Assembly: GCA_900016875.1 (NCBI GenBank)
Contig: FCNR01000069.1
Coordinates: 1-44,668 of the forward strand
DNA: 44,668 bases
Direction of reading: 5' to 3'
Origin: Eubacteriaceae bacterium CHKCI004
Lineage (GTDB): Bacteria; Bacillota; Clostridia; Lachnospirales; Lachnospiraceae
The translations under genes and the position numbers were made by a program. Below, one piece after another: positions 32,561-41,423 of this stretch. The stretch's first letter is position 1. Each line of letters begins with the position of its first letter. The notes under the pieces were generated by a model, which was not told where the DNA came from, made no database searches, and saw only the letters and a program-made list of their open reading frames with translations.

Positions 32561-33904
32561 ATGGCTGTAAAAAAGAATTCCAAAAAGAAATATATCGTCG
32601 TATTTCAGGATGAGGACGGCAACGTACTGAAGACTTCTTTTGTGCCGGAAGGGGAGGCGGCGAGTCCCCCGGAAGTTCCGGCGAAGAAAGGCGAGACGGA
32701 GCATCATGAGACTGTGTTTGCCGGCTGGACCACGGACTTTTCTCGGGTGGCAGATAATCTGGTGGTGAAGGCGGTTTATAAGGAAGTGCCGAAGAAGTAT
32801 CTGGTCATGTACTTTCATGAGAACGACAGACTCCTGGGTATGGAAAGTGTGGCCTATGGCAGTCCGGCAAAGGCGGAGCCTCGGCCGGAGAAGCCGTCGG
32901 ATGAAGAATACGAGTATACATTTGCCGGGTGGAGCTGTCCGCTTGACTGCATCGAGGGGGACACCAGAGCCAAGGCGGTTTTTGAACCTAGGAGAAAGGT
33001 GTTTACGGTGCGTTTTTTCCACGAAGACGGTTCGCTGCTCAAAGAGGAGCAGGTGCAGTACGGGGAAAAAATGCATCCGCCGGCAGCGCCGGCGAAAGAA
33101 ACGGATATGGTGTATCACTACGAGTTTGAGAGATGGAGCGAGGAGCCGGAATGCATAACAGAAAATGTGGACATTTATGCCGTGTTCAGATCCGTCTATA
33201 ACGAGTATACCGTTGCATTTTATGACGGGGAAGAGCTCCTGCAGGAGGAGACCCATCATTACGGGGACGCCCTCACATTTCCGGACATCAAAAAGAAAGG
33301 GTACGACCTCTTCTGGTCGGAGACGTCGCAGCAGGTGGAAAGAAGCTGTCATATCCATGCGGGATGGACATTTTCCAATCCGGTGGGAAAGGAAGTGTCC
33401 AGCGGCAGAGGGACATACCGGATCGTGAACCCGTCTGTGAAAAACGGAACGGTCGTCTGCACCGGATATGCAGATGAGAAGGCCGTGAGTCTCACCCTTC
33501 CGGAACGGGTAAAACTGGGGGACTATTATTACCGAGTGGAGGGAATCGGCGACCGTGCCCTGGAGGGATGCAGGCATATGCAGAAGCTGTATCTGCCGGA
33601 TTCGCTGTCATATGTGGAAGACCGGGGACTGGCAGGCTGCCGCAGGCTGAAGACCGTCGTATTCGGAAAAGCGTTGCGTGCCATCGGCGCCGAGGCTTTT
33701 GCTGGAAATGTACGGATGAAGGAGATTGTTCTCCAAGGCGCAGTTCTGAAGAAATGCCACAGACATGCTTTTGGCGGCGCCCCTCGCGGTCTTGTTCTGT
33801 ACGTGCGTGCGGCAGACCGGAATCAGGCGGAGCGCGCTTTGCGCAGCGTGTCCGGGCGCAGCAGCCTTGTGATTCGGCAATTGATGCCGTCGGAGAATAA
33901 ATAA
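32561..33904 (+). CDS. InlB/Flg_new-like repeat protein with BspA-like leucine-rich tail
   Basis: This 447-residue protein has four tandem repeats of about 70 residues, at roughly 10-70, 78-143, 146-212 and 215-268. Each has a strand of type YIVVFQDEDGNVL, a central proline-rich turn and an ending FAGW...VYKE or a variant. This is the InlB B-repeat/Flg_new fold. From about residue 285 a beta-rich segment leads to BspA-like leucine-rich repeats (IGDRALEGCRHMQKLYLPDSL, then AIGAEAFAGN). Such proteins are normally surface-exposed, but no signal peptide or anchor is visible: the start is MAVKKNSKKKY. ATG 32561 has only a weak ribosome-binding site. Confidence 0.8.
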   Translation: MAVKKNSKKKYIVVFQDEDGNVLKTSFVPEGEAASPPEVPAKKGETEHHETVFAGWTTDFSRVADNLVVKAVYKEVPKKYLVMYFHENDRLLGMESVAYGSPAKAEPRPEKPSDEEYEYTFAGWSCPLDCIEGDTRAKAVFEPRRKVFTVRFFHEDGSLLKEEQVQYGEKMHPPAAPAKETDMVYHYEFERWSEEPECITENVDIYAVFRSVYNEYTVAFYDGEELLQEETHHYGDALTFPDIKKKGYDLFWSETSQQVERSCHIHAGWTFSNPVGKEVSSGRGTYRIVNPSVKNGTVVCTGYADEKAVSLTLPERVKLGDYYYRVEGIGDRALEGCRHMQKLYLPDSLSYVEDRGLAGCRRLKTVVFGKALRAIGAEAFAGNVRMKEIVLQGAVLKKCHRHAFGGAPRGLVLYVRAADRNQAERALRSVSGRSSLVIRQLMPSENK

Positions 33905-33930
33905 AGAAACGGAAAGAAGGATGAATACTT

Positions 33931-34797
33931 ATGTGGTTGTTGTTTGCTTTTGGCTCAGCATTTTTTGCCGGTGTCACGGCGATACTGGCAAAATGCGGTA
34001 TCAAAAACATTGATTCCAACGTGGCGACTGCCGTCCGCACGGTGGTTGTTTTGCTATTTTCCTGGCTGATGGTCTTTGTGGTGGGCAGCCAGTCGGGAAT
34101 CACGGAGATTGCACCACGGACTCTTGTTTTTCTGGTGCTGTCCGGACTTGCCACAGGCGCGTCCTGGCTGTGTTATTTCCACGCGCTGCAGATCGGTGAT
34201 ATCAACAAAGTGACGCCGGTGGATAAATCAAGCGTGGTGCTCACTATGCTGCTGGCTTTTATCTTTCTGGGGGAGGAGATCTCGGCTCTAAAGGTTGTCT
34301 GTATGGTTTTGATCGGAGCGGGTACCCTGCTGATGATCGAGAAAAAGAAGGCCGATGTGCAGACTGACAAAACCGGAGGTCTTGTCTGGCTGCTCTATGC
34401 GTTCGGGAGCGCTTTCTTTGCCAGTCTTACCTCTATTCTCGGAAAAGTGGGGATTGAAGGCGTGGAGTCCAATCTCGGAACCGCCATCCGTACCATCGTG
34501 GTTTTGATTATGGCGTGGCTGGTGGTGGCTGTCACCGGAAAGATGTCCGATGTGAAAAAGATTGACCGCACCAGCTGGATATTCCTGATTCTGTCCGGAT
34601 TTGCCACCGGAGGCTCCTGGCTGTGCTACTACCGCGCTTTACAGACCGGACCGGCCAGCGTGGTAGTTCCGGTGGATAAGCTGAGCATCGTTGTTACCAT
34701 CGTATTTTCTTATATTGTCTTCCGGGAAAAACTGAGCCGAAAAGGACTGCTGGGACTCATCATGATCGTGGCGGGAACACTTCTTCTTGTAATATGA
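33931..34797 (+). CDS. EamA/DMT-superfamily transporter
   Basis: This 288-residue membrane protein has ten hydrophobic helices in two homologous halves. The halves are unusually alike: LFAFGSAFFAGVTAILAKCG at the start and LYAFGSAFFASLTSILGKVG near residue 152, each followed by an arginine-bearing TAVRT or TAIRT motif and SGLATGASWLCYFHAL or SGFATGGSWLCYYRAL. DMT proteins export or import metabolites; the substrate cannot be read from sequence. ATG 33931 follows GGAAAGAAGGATGAATACTT and the gene probably shares the transcript of the preceding one. Confidence 0.88.
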   Translation: MWLLFAFGSAFFAGVTAILAKCGIKNIDSNVATAVRTVVVLLFSWLMVFVVGSQSGITEIAPRTLVFLVLSGLATGASWLCYFHALQIGDINKVTPVDKSSVVLTMLLAFIFLGEEISALKVVCMVLIGAGTLLMIEKKKADVQTDKTGGLVWLLYAFGSAFFASLTSILGKVGIEGVESNLGTAIRTIVVLIMAWLVVAVTGKMSDVKKIDRTSWIFLILSGFATGGSWLCYYRALQTGPASVVVPVDKLSIVVTIVFSYIVFREKLSRKGLLGLIMIVAGTLLLVI

Positions 34798-34896
34798 TGA
34801 TACAGCGCTGCCAATGCAGAGATGCTGTACGTGTGGAATCGTTCAAGTCAGCGAGAAAAAATAAATAAGAGAAAATAGTATCTGAATGCCTGTCTG

Positions 34897-34929
34897 CAGG
34901 GGAAACTTATGTTTTCCCTGTATTTTTTA
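34897..34929 (+). terminator. Terminator after the DMT transporter
   Basis: CAGGGGAAAC and GTTTTCCCTG form a 10-bp stem with a TTAT loop, followed by TATTTTTTAT. Confidence 0.85.
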
Positions 34930-35121
34930 TGCCTGGAGAATCTCTGCAGACGAATCAATTTTTATATCGTTACGATTTGTCAATAGGGAAAATGACAAAA
35001 AAATACATATGAATTTGCTGTGCTGAAATGATTTGAAAGAAAATGCTATTTTTTTAATGATGGAAGGTAAATAATTGGTTTTTGACGTGATGTGTGCAAC
35101 TATTAACGCATGTTAATTCGT

Positions 35122-35136
35122 GATTGGATAACCCAA
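35122..35136 (+). promoter_or_regulatory. Upstream palindrome, probable regulator site 1
   Basis: ATTGGATAACCCAAT is an inverted repeat of form ATTGG(A/G)T-N-ACCCA(A/T)T. Its centre is 120 bp upstream of that of site 2 and it lies about 70 bp before the -35. A FadR-type regulator dimer is the likely ligand. Confidence 0.65.
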
Positions 35137-35201
35137 TATATAAATTAATACTAAAAAATATGTCCAAAAATCTGTAAAAATGCTGAAAAAAATAAAGGGT
35201 A

Positions 35202-35229
35202 TTGCATAAAAATGGATAAGTGATATAAT
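35202..35229 (+). promoter_or_regulatory. Lactate operon promoter
   Basis: TTGCAT (35202-35207) and TATAAT (35224-35229) are 16 bp apart. The expected transcript start is near 35236, just before palindrome site 2 and the ribosome-binding site of the permease gene. Confidence 0.85.
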
Positions 35230-35241
35230 TGAATCATAAAG

Positions 35242-35256
35242 ATTGGGTGACCCATT
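35242..35256 (+). promoter_or_regulatory. Downstream palindrome, probable operator site 2
   Basis: ATTGGGTGACCCATT matches site 1 and is centred about 13 bases after the expected transcript start. A repressor bound here would block initiation or elongation. The operon encodes its own FadR-type regulator as last gene. Confidence 0.75.
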
Positions 35257-35272
35257 AAGGGAGGAGATTAAA

Positions 35273-36817
35273 TTGTTGTTTTTGAGGTTTGTTCTCGCGG
35301 TTCTGCCGATTTTGTGGCTGGTCATTGCGCTGAGTGTGCTAAAAATTGCAGGTCATAAAGCGTGTGTGGCTGCTCTGTTACTTACGGCGGTGCTCGCAGT
35401 ATTTTATTGGAAACTGAGTGTGGTCAATACACTTACAGCGGGACTGGAAGGTGTTTTGAACGCACTGTGGCCAATCTGTCTTGTCATTGTAGCAGCTTTA
35501 TTCACCTATAATCTGACGCTGGAAACCGGAGCTATGGAAGCTATCAAAAAAATGCTGGCGGGGGTTTCTGTGGATGAGCGGGTTCTTTTACTTATTATCG
35601 GGTGGGGCTTTGGCAATTTCATGGAAGGAATGGCTGGTTTTGGAACGGCGGTTGCCATACCGGCTTCCATGCTGGTGGGAATTGGGCTTGATCCGATGCG
35701 CGCGGTACTGGCGTGTCTGGTGGTGAACTCAACGCCGACGGCGTTTGGTTCTGTGGGAGTGCCGACAGTAACTCTCGCATCGGTAACTGGCCTTGATGTT
35801 TTGCCGCTTTCGGGCGACGTGGCGTTGATTCAATGCATTCTCACGTTCTTATCGCCGTTTTTCATGGTATGCATTATGGGAAAAGGCATAAAAGCGTTGA
35901 AAGGAGTATTTCCTATGACGCTTATCGCAGCGCTGTCTTTCACCGTACCGTGGTTTATTGCGGCTCAGGTTATTGGATGTGAACTGCCTAATATCATCGG
36001 CTCGATTATTTCGCTGGTATGTATGGTTGCGGCGGCGAGATTTTTGAATAAAAATCCGGAAGAAGAGTATGCGATTATGCTGGAAGAAGACGATAGAAGC
36101 GCGGGACTCAGCGTGGCAGAAGGTGTGAAGGCATGGAGTCCGTTCATCCTTATTTTCTTCCTTCTGATATTTACATCAACTCTCTGTCCGCCAATACATA
36201 ATCTTATTGCAGGCATTGCTACTTCGGTAGTGGTTTATGCCGGCGAGGGAGGCAGCACCCTGACTTTCAGCTGGATTAATACGCCGGGGGTTATGATTTT
36301 TATTGCGGCAATTATCGGAGGATTCATTCAGAAGGCGTCGGTGGGGACCATGCTTCGGGTTTTGGGAGAAACTTTAAAGAAATATTGGAAAACGATCCTC
36401 ACTATCTGCAGCGTTATGGCGACAGCTAAAGTAATGGGATACAGCGGAATGATTTCCGATATCGCCAATATGCTGGTGGTGGCGACCGGCCCGTTCTATC
36501 CATTGATTTCACCGCTTATCGGAGCGCTCGGAGCATTTGTTACCGGATCGGGCACGTCCACATGCGTACTGTTCGGCGGTCTGCAGAGTCAGACAGCTCT
36601 CTCGCTGGGACTGAATCCGTCCTGGATGGCAGCGGCTAATGTGATGGGAGCCGGAATTGGAAAAATGATTTGCCCGCAGGGAATCGCCATCGGAGCAGGA
36701 GCAATTAACGCCGTTGGCTCCGAAAGTAAAATATTACGATCTGTTTTTAAATATTTTGTGATCTACGTTGTGCTGGCAGGCATCATCTGTTTTGCCGGAA
36801 CAGTGATCGGACTGTAG
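35273..36817 (+). CDS. lctP: L-lactate permease (LctP family)
   Basis: This 514-residue polytopic membrane protein matches the lactate permease family. It has about 13 hydrophobic helices and the conserved stretch GFGNFMEGMAGFGTAVAIPASMLVG. The C-terminal half has GPFYPLISPLIGALGAFVTGSGTSTCVLF. It imports lactate with a cation and feeds the dehydrogenase encoded next. The best start is TTG 35273, six bases after GGGAGGAG. The frame opens earlier at 35243, inside the operator, and is not used. Confidence 0.92.
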   Translation: MLFLRFVLAVLPILWLVIALSVLKIAGHKACVAALLLTAVLAVFYWKLSVVNTLTAGLEGVLNALWPICLVIVAALFTYNLTLETGAMEAIKKMLAGVSVDERVLLLIIGWGFGNFMEGMAGFGTAVAIPASMLVGIGLDPMRAVLACLVVNSTPTAFGSVGVPTVTLASVTGLDVLPLSGDVALIQCILTFLSPFFMVCIMGKGIKALKGVFPMTLIAALSFTVPWFIAAQVIGCELPNIIGSIISLVCMVAAARFLNKNPEEEYAIMLEEDDRSAGLSVAEGVKAWSPFILIFFLLIFTSTLCPPIHNLIAGIATSVVVYAGEGGSTLTFSWINTPGVMIFIAAIIGGFIQKASVGTMLRVLGETLKKYWKTILTICSVMATAKVMGYSGMISDIANMLVVATGPFYPLISPLIGALGAFVTGSGTSTCVLFGGLQSQTALSLGLNPSWMAAANVMGAGIGKMICPQGIAIGAGAINAVGSESKILRSVFKYFVIYVVLAGIICFAGTVIGL

Positions 36818-36875
36818 TAATGAATGTGAGGAAGCTGTCTGCAGCTTCTGAAAATAAACTTAGGGAGGTAGAAAT

Positions 36876-38288
36876 ATGTATAATCAACTGACACCGGAAA
36901 TTATCGAACAGATTAAAGGCGTTTGCCAGAATGTTTTTCTTGGTGAAGACATTAATCCGGATTACGCCAAGGATGAGATGCCGATTTACGGTACACATAT
37001 GCCGGATATGGCAGTGCAGCCACGTTCCACAGAGGAAGTAGCGGCTGTCATGAAAATCTGCTATGACAATAATATTCCTGTAACGCCGAGAGGAGCCGGT
37101 ACAGGTCTCGCCGGCGGCGCGGTTCCTCTTTACGGAGGAGTTCTCATTGACATTTCCAAAATGAATAAAATCATTTCTTATGATATGGAAAATTTCGTGG
37201 TTGAGATCGAAGCAGGCGTCCTGTTAAATGATCTGGCGGAAGACTGTCAGTCCAGAGGAATGTTATACCCGCCGGATCCGGGCGAAAAATTTGCCTGCGT
37301 AGGCGGTAACGTGGCAACCAACGCCGGCGGTATGCGCGCGGTCAAATATGGAGCTACAAGAGATTATGTCCGTGCCATGACCGTAGTTCTTCCTACCGGT
37401 GAGATCACTCATCTCGGTGCTACGGTATCCAAAACATCTTCCGGATATTCTCTGCTGAATCTGATGATCGGTTCTGAAGGAACGCTTGGTATCATCACTG
37501 AACTTACGCTGAAAATTATCCCGGCGCCTAAGGTGGTGGCTTCCCTTATTATTCCATTTGAGGACCTTGATACGGCTCTTTCCACCGTGCCGAAGTTTAA
37601 GATGGCGCACATGGATCCGCAGGCGATTGAGTTCATGGAAAGAGAAATTGTTTTGTCCTCTGAACGTTACATTGGGAAATCTGTATTTCCGCAGGAGCTG
37701 GAGGGAACACAGATTGGGGCATATCTTCTTGTAACACTGGACGGCAAGAGTGAAGATGAGGTGGATGCGCTGATTGAAGAAGCGGCGGAGCTGGTTCTGG
37801 AAGCGGGAGCCATGGATGTACTTGTTGCAGATACTCCTGGAAAGATCAAAGACGCATGGGCGGCACGATCCTCTTTCCTGGAAGCTATCATGGAAGAGAC
37901 AAAACTTCTTGATGAATGTGATGTTGTGGTTCCTGTCAATAAGATTGCGGAATATCTTGCATTTGTGAATAAAACAGGAGAAGAATGCGGACTGGAGATT
38001 AAATCTTTCGGACATGCCGGCGACGGTAATCTGCACATTTATCAGTGCTCCAATGATCTGGAAGAAGAAGAGTTCAAAAAGAGAGTGGATAAATTCTTTG
38101 ACATTATTTATAAAGAAGCAACCAATTGCGGCGGCCTGGTATCCGGAGAGCACGGTATTGGTTCCGGCAAGGTGAAATATCTGGTGGAATCCGTAGGCGA
38201 GACTAATATGGCGCTCATGGAAGGTATCAAACGTGTCTTTGACCCGAAGATGATTCTTAATCCGGGCAAGGTGTGCTATCGTCTGTAA
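36876..38288 (+). CDS. lctD: FAD-dependent lactate dehydrogenase (GlcD/LctD type)
   Basis: This 470-residue protein has an FAD_binding_4 domain (PRGAGTGLAGGAVPLYGG near residue 73, then GGNVATNAGGMRAVKYG) and a FAD-oxidase C domain (SFGHAGDGNLHIY, and GLVSGEHGIGSGK near the end). This is the layout of GlcD and of LctD, which oxidizes D-lactate to pyruvate in complex with an EtfAB pair. The immediate etfB and etfA neighbours support that electron-bifurcating (confurcating) type. ATG 36876 follows AGGGAGGTAGAAAT. Confidence 0.93.
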   Translation: MYNQLTPEIIEQIKGVCQNVFLGEDINPDYAKDEMPIYGTHMPDMAVQPRSTEEVAAVMKICYDNNIPVTPRGAGTGLAGGAVPLYGGVLIDISKMNKIISYDMENFVVEIEAGVLLNDLAEDCQSRGMLYPPDPGEKFACVGGNVATNAGGMRAVKYGATRDYVRAMTVVLPTGEITHLGATVSKTSSGYSLLNLMIGSEGTLGIITELTLKIIPAPKVVASLIIPFEDLDTALSTVPKFKMAHMDPQAIEFMEREIVLSSERYIGKSVFPQELEGTQIGAYLLVTLDGKSEDEVDALIEEAAELVLEAGAMDVLVADTPGKIKDAWAARSSFLEAIMEETKLLDECDVVVPVNKIAEYLAFVNKTGEECGLEIKSFGHAGDGNLHIYQCSNDLEEEEFKKRVDKFFDIIYKEATNCGGLVSGEHGIGSGKVKYLVESVGETNMALMEGIKRVFDPKMILNPGKVCYRL

Positions 38289-38306
38289 GAAATAGGAGGA
38301 AATAGA

Positions 38307-39110
38307 ATGAATATTTGTGTTTGTATCAAACAAGTACCTGATACCAATGAAATCAAGGTAGATCCGGTTACACATACTTTGGTTCGTAAAGGAGTTCCGA
38401 GCGTGGTCAATTCTTTTGACACCTACGCACAGGAAGTGGGCGTGCGTCTGAAAGAGAAACTGGGCGGAAAAGTTGTTGTTATTTCTATGGGACCGGAACA
38501 GGCAAAAGAAGCTATCAAGAGCTGTCTGGCTGTGGGAGCTGACGCCGGATATCTGATTTCCAGCAGAAAATTCGGTGGTTCCGACACACTGGCAACAAGT
38601 TACATTTTATCGGAAGCCATCAAAGTGGTGGAAGAGAAGGAAGGACTGAAATTTGATCTGATCCTCTGCGGTAAGCAGGCTGTAGATGGAGATACTGCCC
38701 AGGTGGGACCGGAGATTGCAGAGCATCTGGATCTTCCGCAGATCACTTACGCCCTCGATATTGTGGAAGAAGATGGCGAGATTCAGGTGAAACGAGAATA
38801 TGACGAAGGTTACGACATGATTTCCACTAAGCTTCCGGCGGTTGTGACGGTTGTGAAACTGCCGTACGAGCCTAGATATCCGACGATCAAAAGTAAGATG
38901 GCGGCAAAGAAAAAGGAGATACCGGTGCTGACAGAAGACGATATCCCGGCCATCGACCTTTCCCGCTGCGGATTAAACGGTTCTCCTACGAAAGTGAAAA
39001 AGACCTATACGCCTGTAAAGGAGAAAAACGGCGTGAAGCTGCAGGATCTGGAAGCGGCAGATGCGGCAGAGCAGGTTGTGAAACTGATTTACGATGCAAA
39101 GATTTTGTAA
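38307..39110 (+). CDS. etfB: Electron transfer flavoprotein subunit beta (LctB type)
   Basis: This 267-residue protein starts MNICVCIKQVPDTNEIKVDP, the EtfB signature. It contains the AMP/FAD-binding region CGKQAVDGDTAQVGPEIAEHL and the family motif LPAVVTVVKLPYEPRYPTI. In bifurcating Etf proteins this subunit binds the FAD that receives NADH electrons. ATG 38307 follows AATAGGAGGAAATAGA, 18 bp after lctD. Confidence 0.94.
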   Translation: MNICVCIKQVPDTNEIKVDPVTHTLVRKGVPSVVNSFDTYAQEVGVRLKEKLGGKVVVISMGPEQAKEAIKSCLAVGADAGYLISSRKFGGSDTLATSYILSEAIKVVEEKEGLKFDLILCGKQAVDGDTAQVGPEIAEHLDLPQITYALDIVEEDGEIQVKREYDEGYDMISTKLPAVVTVVKLPYEPRYPTIKSKMAAKKKEIPVLTEDDIPAIDLSRCGLNGSPTKVKKTYTPVKEKNGVKLQDLEAADAAEQVVKLIYDAKIL

Positions 39111-39123
39111 GGAGGACTGAAAA

Positions 39124-40131
39124 ATGAGTAATCTCACGGATTATAAGAATATATGGGTTTTTATTGAGACAGAATGTGGCAAACCGAAAAATGTCGGTTA
39201 CGAACTGTTAAATGTAGCAAAACCGCTGGCGGAGACAAAAGGCTGTGAACTTGTCGCCGTTGTCATCGGTAATAATATAGAAAATGTGGCAAAAGACGCC
39301 ATTTGCTATGGCGCGGATTCTGCGATTATCGTGGACAGGGAAGAATATGAAATGTATACCACGGACGCTTTTGCAAAAGCGCTTACGGCCCTGGTGGAAA
39401 AATATAAACCGGAAACACTGATGATTGGAGCTACCAATAACGGACGTGATCTGGGTCCAAGAGTTTCCTGTCGTTTAAAAACAGGTCTGACCGCAGATTG
39501 TACAGGTATTGACATTGATGAGGAAACCGGCAATGTGGCATGGACTCGTCCGACTTTCGGCGGTAACCTCATGGCAACGATCATGTGTCCGGACAATCGC
39601 CCGCAAATGGGTACCGTTCGTCCGGGTGTGTTTAAGAAGGGCGCGTACGATGAGAATAGAACTGGTGAGATTGTAAAAGAAGATATTGCGGTTGCTCCGG
39701 AAGAAATCCGTACTTCTCTGGCAAAAAGAGTGAAGGAAGTGGCAGAATCCATTAATCTGGAGGAAGCAGAAATCATCGTCTCTGGAGGACGCGGCGTAGG
39801 TTCCGCAGAAAACTTTGCTATCTTAAAAGAACTGGCAGACGTTCTGGGAGCTACAGTCGGCTGCAGCCGTGCGGTTGTTGACGCAGGCTGGATGCCTCAT
39901 GCACATCAGGTGGGGCAGTCGGGTAAAAATGTTGCGCCGAAGTTGTATTTTGCTATTGGTATTTCCGGAGCCATCCAGCATGTGGCAGGTATTTCCGGGG
40001 CAGATACTATTGTGGCTGTCAATAAAGATCCGGATGCACCTATTTTTGATGTGGCAGATTACGGAATCGTTGGAAACTTAAATGAAGTTGTTCCTGCGCT
40101 GACCGCAGCATTTCAGGCGCAAAAAGCATAA
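39124..40131 (+). CDS. etfA: Electron transfer flavoprotein subunit alpha (LctC type)
   Basis: This 335-residue protein ends with the EtfA FAD domain: [18 protein letters not shown], then [20 protein letters not shown], and [16 protein letters not shown]. It pairs with EtfB. The N-terminus starts directly at the Etf fold ([20 protein letters not shown]), with no ferredoxin-like extension as known for the Acetobacterium woodii LctC protein. ATG 39124 follows AAGGAGGACTGAAA, 14 bp after etfB. Confidence 0.94.
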   Translation: MSNLTDYKNIWVFIETECGKPKNVGYELLNVAKPLAETKGCELVAVVIGNNIENVAKDAICYGADSAIIVDREEYEMYTTDAFAKALTALVEKYKPETLMIGATNNGRDLGPRVSCRLKTGLTADCTGIDIDEETGNVAWTRPTFGGNLMATIMCPDNRPQMGTVRPGVFKKGAYDENRTGEIVKEDIAVAPEEIRTSLAKRVKEVAESINLEEAEIIVSGGRGVGSAENFAILKELADVLGATVGCSRAVVDAGWMPHAHQVGQSGKNVAPKLYFAIGISGAIQHVAGISGADTIVAVNKDPDAPIFDVADYGIVGNLNEVVPALTAAFQAQKA

Positions 40132-40261
40132 CTGGCAGGTAACTACCCGCTTCTGCGGGAAAACATAAATCTGGCGGATAATTTCTAGTACGATAAAAAT
40201 AATTACGAGTCAGATTCAAAAAGGATATGGTTATAATTCAGACAAAATTGAACCAGGAGGA
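40132..40261 (+). other. Gap inside the lactate operon
   Basis: These 130 bp hold a small hairpin (CCCGC/GCGGG at about 40147-40160) and a TATAAT at about 40232 without a clear -35. An internal promoter or processing site is possible, so acyl-CoA dehydrogenase may be expressed separately from etfA. Confidence 0.4.
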
Positions 40262-41410
40262 ATGAAAATGAATTTCAGACAGGATGAAGAGCACAAAGAT
40301 ATATTGGAAATGGTCCATGAATTTGCGGTAAATGAGGTAAAACCTTTGGCTGCAGAAATTGACCGTACAGAAGAATTTCCGATGAAAAATGTAAAAATGA
40401 TGGCGGAAATGGGACTTATGGGAATTCCTTTCCCGGAAGAATACGGCGGATCCGGAATGGATACGCTTGCATATATCCAGACGGTAGAGGAAATCAGTAA
40501 ATACTGTGCATCCACCGGCGTAATTTTATCCGCCCATACTTCGTTATGTTGTACACCTATTTATCAGTTCGGTACTGAAGAGCAAAAACAGAAATATTTG
40601 CCGAAACTTTGTTCCGGTGAGTGGATTGGCGCATTTGCACTGACTGAGCCGAATGCAGGAACGGATGCTTCCGGTCAGCAGACAGTCGCTGTGGACGCCG
40701 GAGATCACTGGGTGTTAAATGGTTCAAAAATCTTTATCACCAACGCAGGTGCGGCTGATGTATTCTTTGTGCTTGCCATGACAGACAAATCTCAGGGAAC
40801 AAAGGGAATCTCTGCTTTTATAGTGGAAAAAGGTTATCCGGGATTCACCATCGGTAAACATGAAGATAAACTGGGAATCCGTGCATCCTCTACATGTGAG
40901 CTGGTATTCGAGGATTGTATCGTACCGAAAGAAAATCTCGTAGGAGAACCTGGCAAAGGATTCAAATATGCCATGATGACTCTTGACGGCGGACGGATCG
41001 GTATCGCTGCCCAGGCTCTTGGTATTGCAGAAGGCGCTCTGGAAGAAACAACAAAATATATCACTGAAAGAAAACAGTTTGGACGCAGAATTTCTCAATT
41101 CCAGAATACACAGTTTGAGATGGCGGAAATGCGCGCCAGCACAGAAGCGGCAAAACTTCTTGTTTATCAGGCTGCATGTGCAAAAGACGATCATGAACCG
41201 TTTTCACATAAAGCAGCCATGGCTAAGCTTGTGGCTTCCAGAAATGCCATGGACGTTACAACACGCTGCCTGCAGCTTTATGGCGGCTATGGATACACAA
41301 AAGATTATCCGATTGAGAGAATGATGCGTGACGCCAAGATTACGGAAATTTACGAAGGAACTTCAGAAGTTCAGATGATGGTAATTTCCGGATGGATGGG
41401 AGTAAAATAG
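40262..41410 (+). CDS. Acyl-CoA dehydrogenase (short-chain type)
   Basis: This 382-residue enzyme (an ATG two codons downstream is an alternative start) has both family signatures: GAFALTEPNAGTDASG near residue 123, and QLYGGYGYTKDYPIERMMRD. The catalytic glutamate lies in EIYEGTSEVQ near residue 365. It reduces an enoyl-CoA or oxidizes an acyl-CoA with electrons exchanged through an Etf. Presence beside etfBA suggests coupling, with substrates such as crotonyl-CoA or acryloyl-CoA, which sequence alone cannot tell. The start follows CCAGGAGGAATGAAA. Confidence 0.92.
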   Translation: MKMNFRQDEEHKDILEMVHEFAVNEVKPLAAEIDRTEEFPMKNVKMMAEMGLMGIPFPEEYGGSGMDTLAYIQTVEEISKYCASTGVILSAHTSLCCTPIYQFGTEEQKQKYLPKLCSGEWIGAFALTEPNAGTDASGQQTVAVDAGDHWVLNGSKIFITNAGAADVFFVLAMTDKSQGTKGISAFIVEKGYPGFTIGKHEDKLGIRASSTCELVFEDCIVPKENLVGEPGKGFKYAMMTLDGGRIGIAAQALGIAEGALEETTKYITERKQFGRRISQFQNTQFEMAEMRASTEAAKLLVYQAACAKDDHEPFSHKAAMAKLVASRNAMDVTTRCLQLYGGYGYTKDYPIERMMRDAKITEIYEGTSEVQMMVISGWMGVK

Positions 41411-41423
41411 GAGTTGGTATAGC

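Larger units (their letters stand above)
34798..35272 (+). other. Intergenic region before the lactate operon
   Basis: No gene is seen. The segment holds the terminator of the transporter gene, an A/T-rich stretch with two matching palindromes (35122-35136 and 35242-35256) and the lactate operon promoter. Confidence 0.8.

Noticed and set aside
37263..38375. Minus-strand frame opposite lctD (370 codons)
   Set aside because: It is an antisense shadow of a clear FAD oxidase gene; no start site or recognisable protein.
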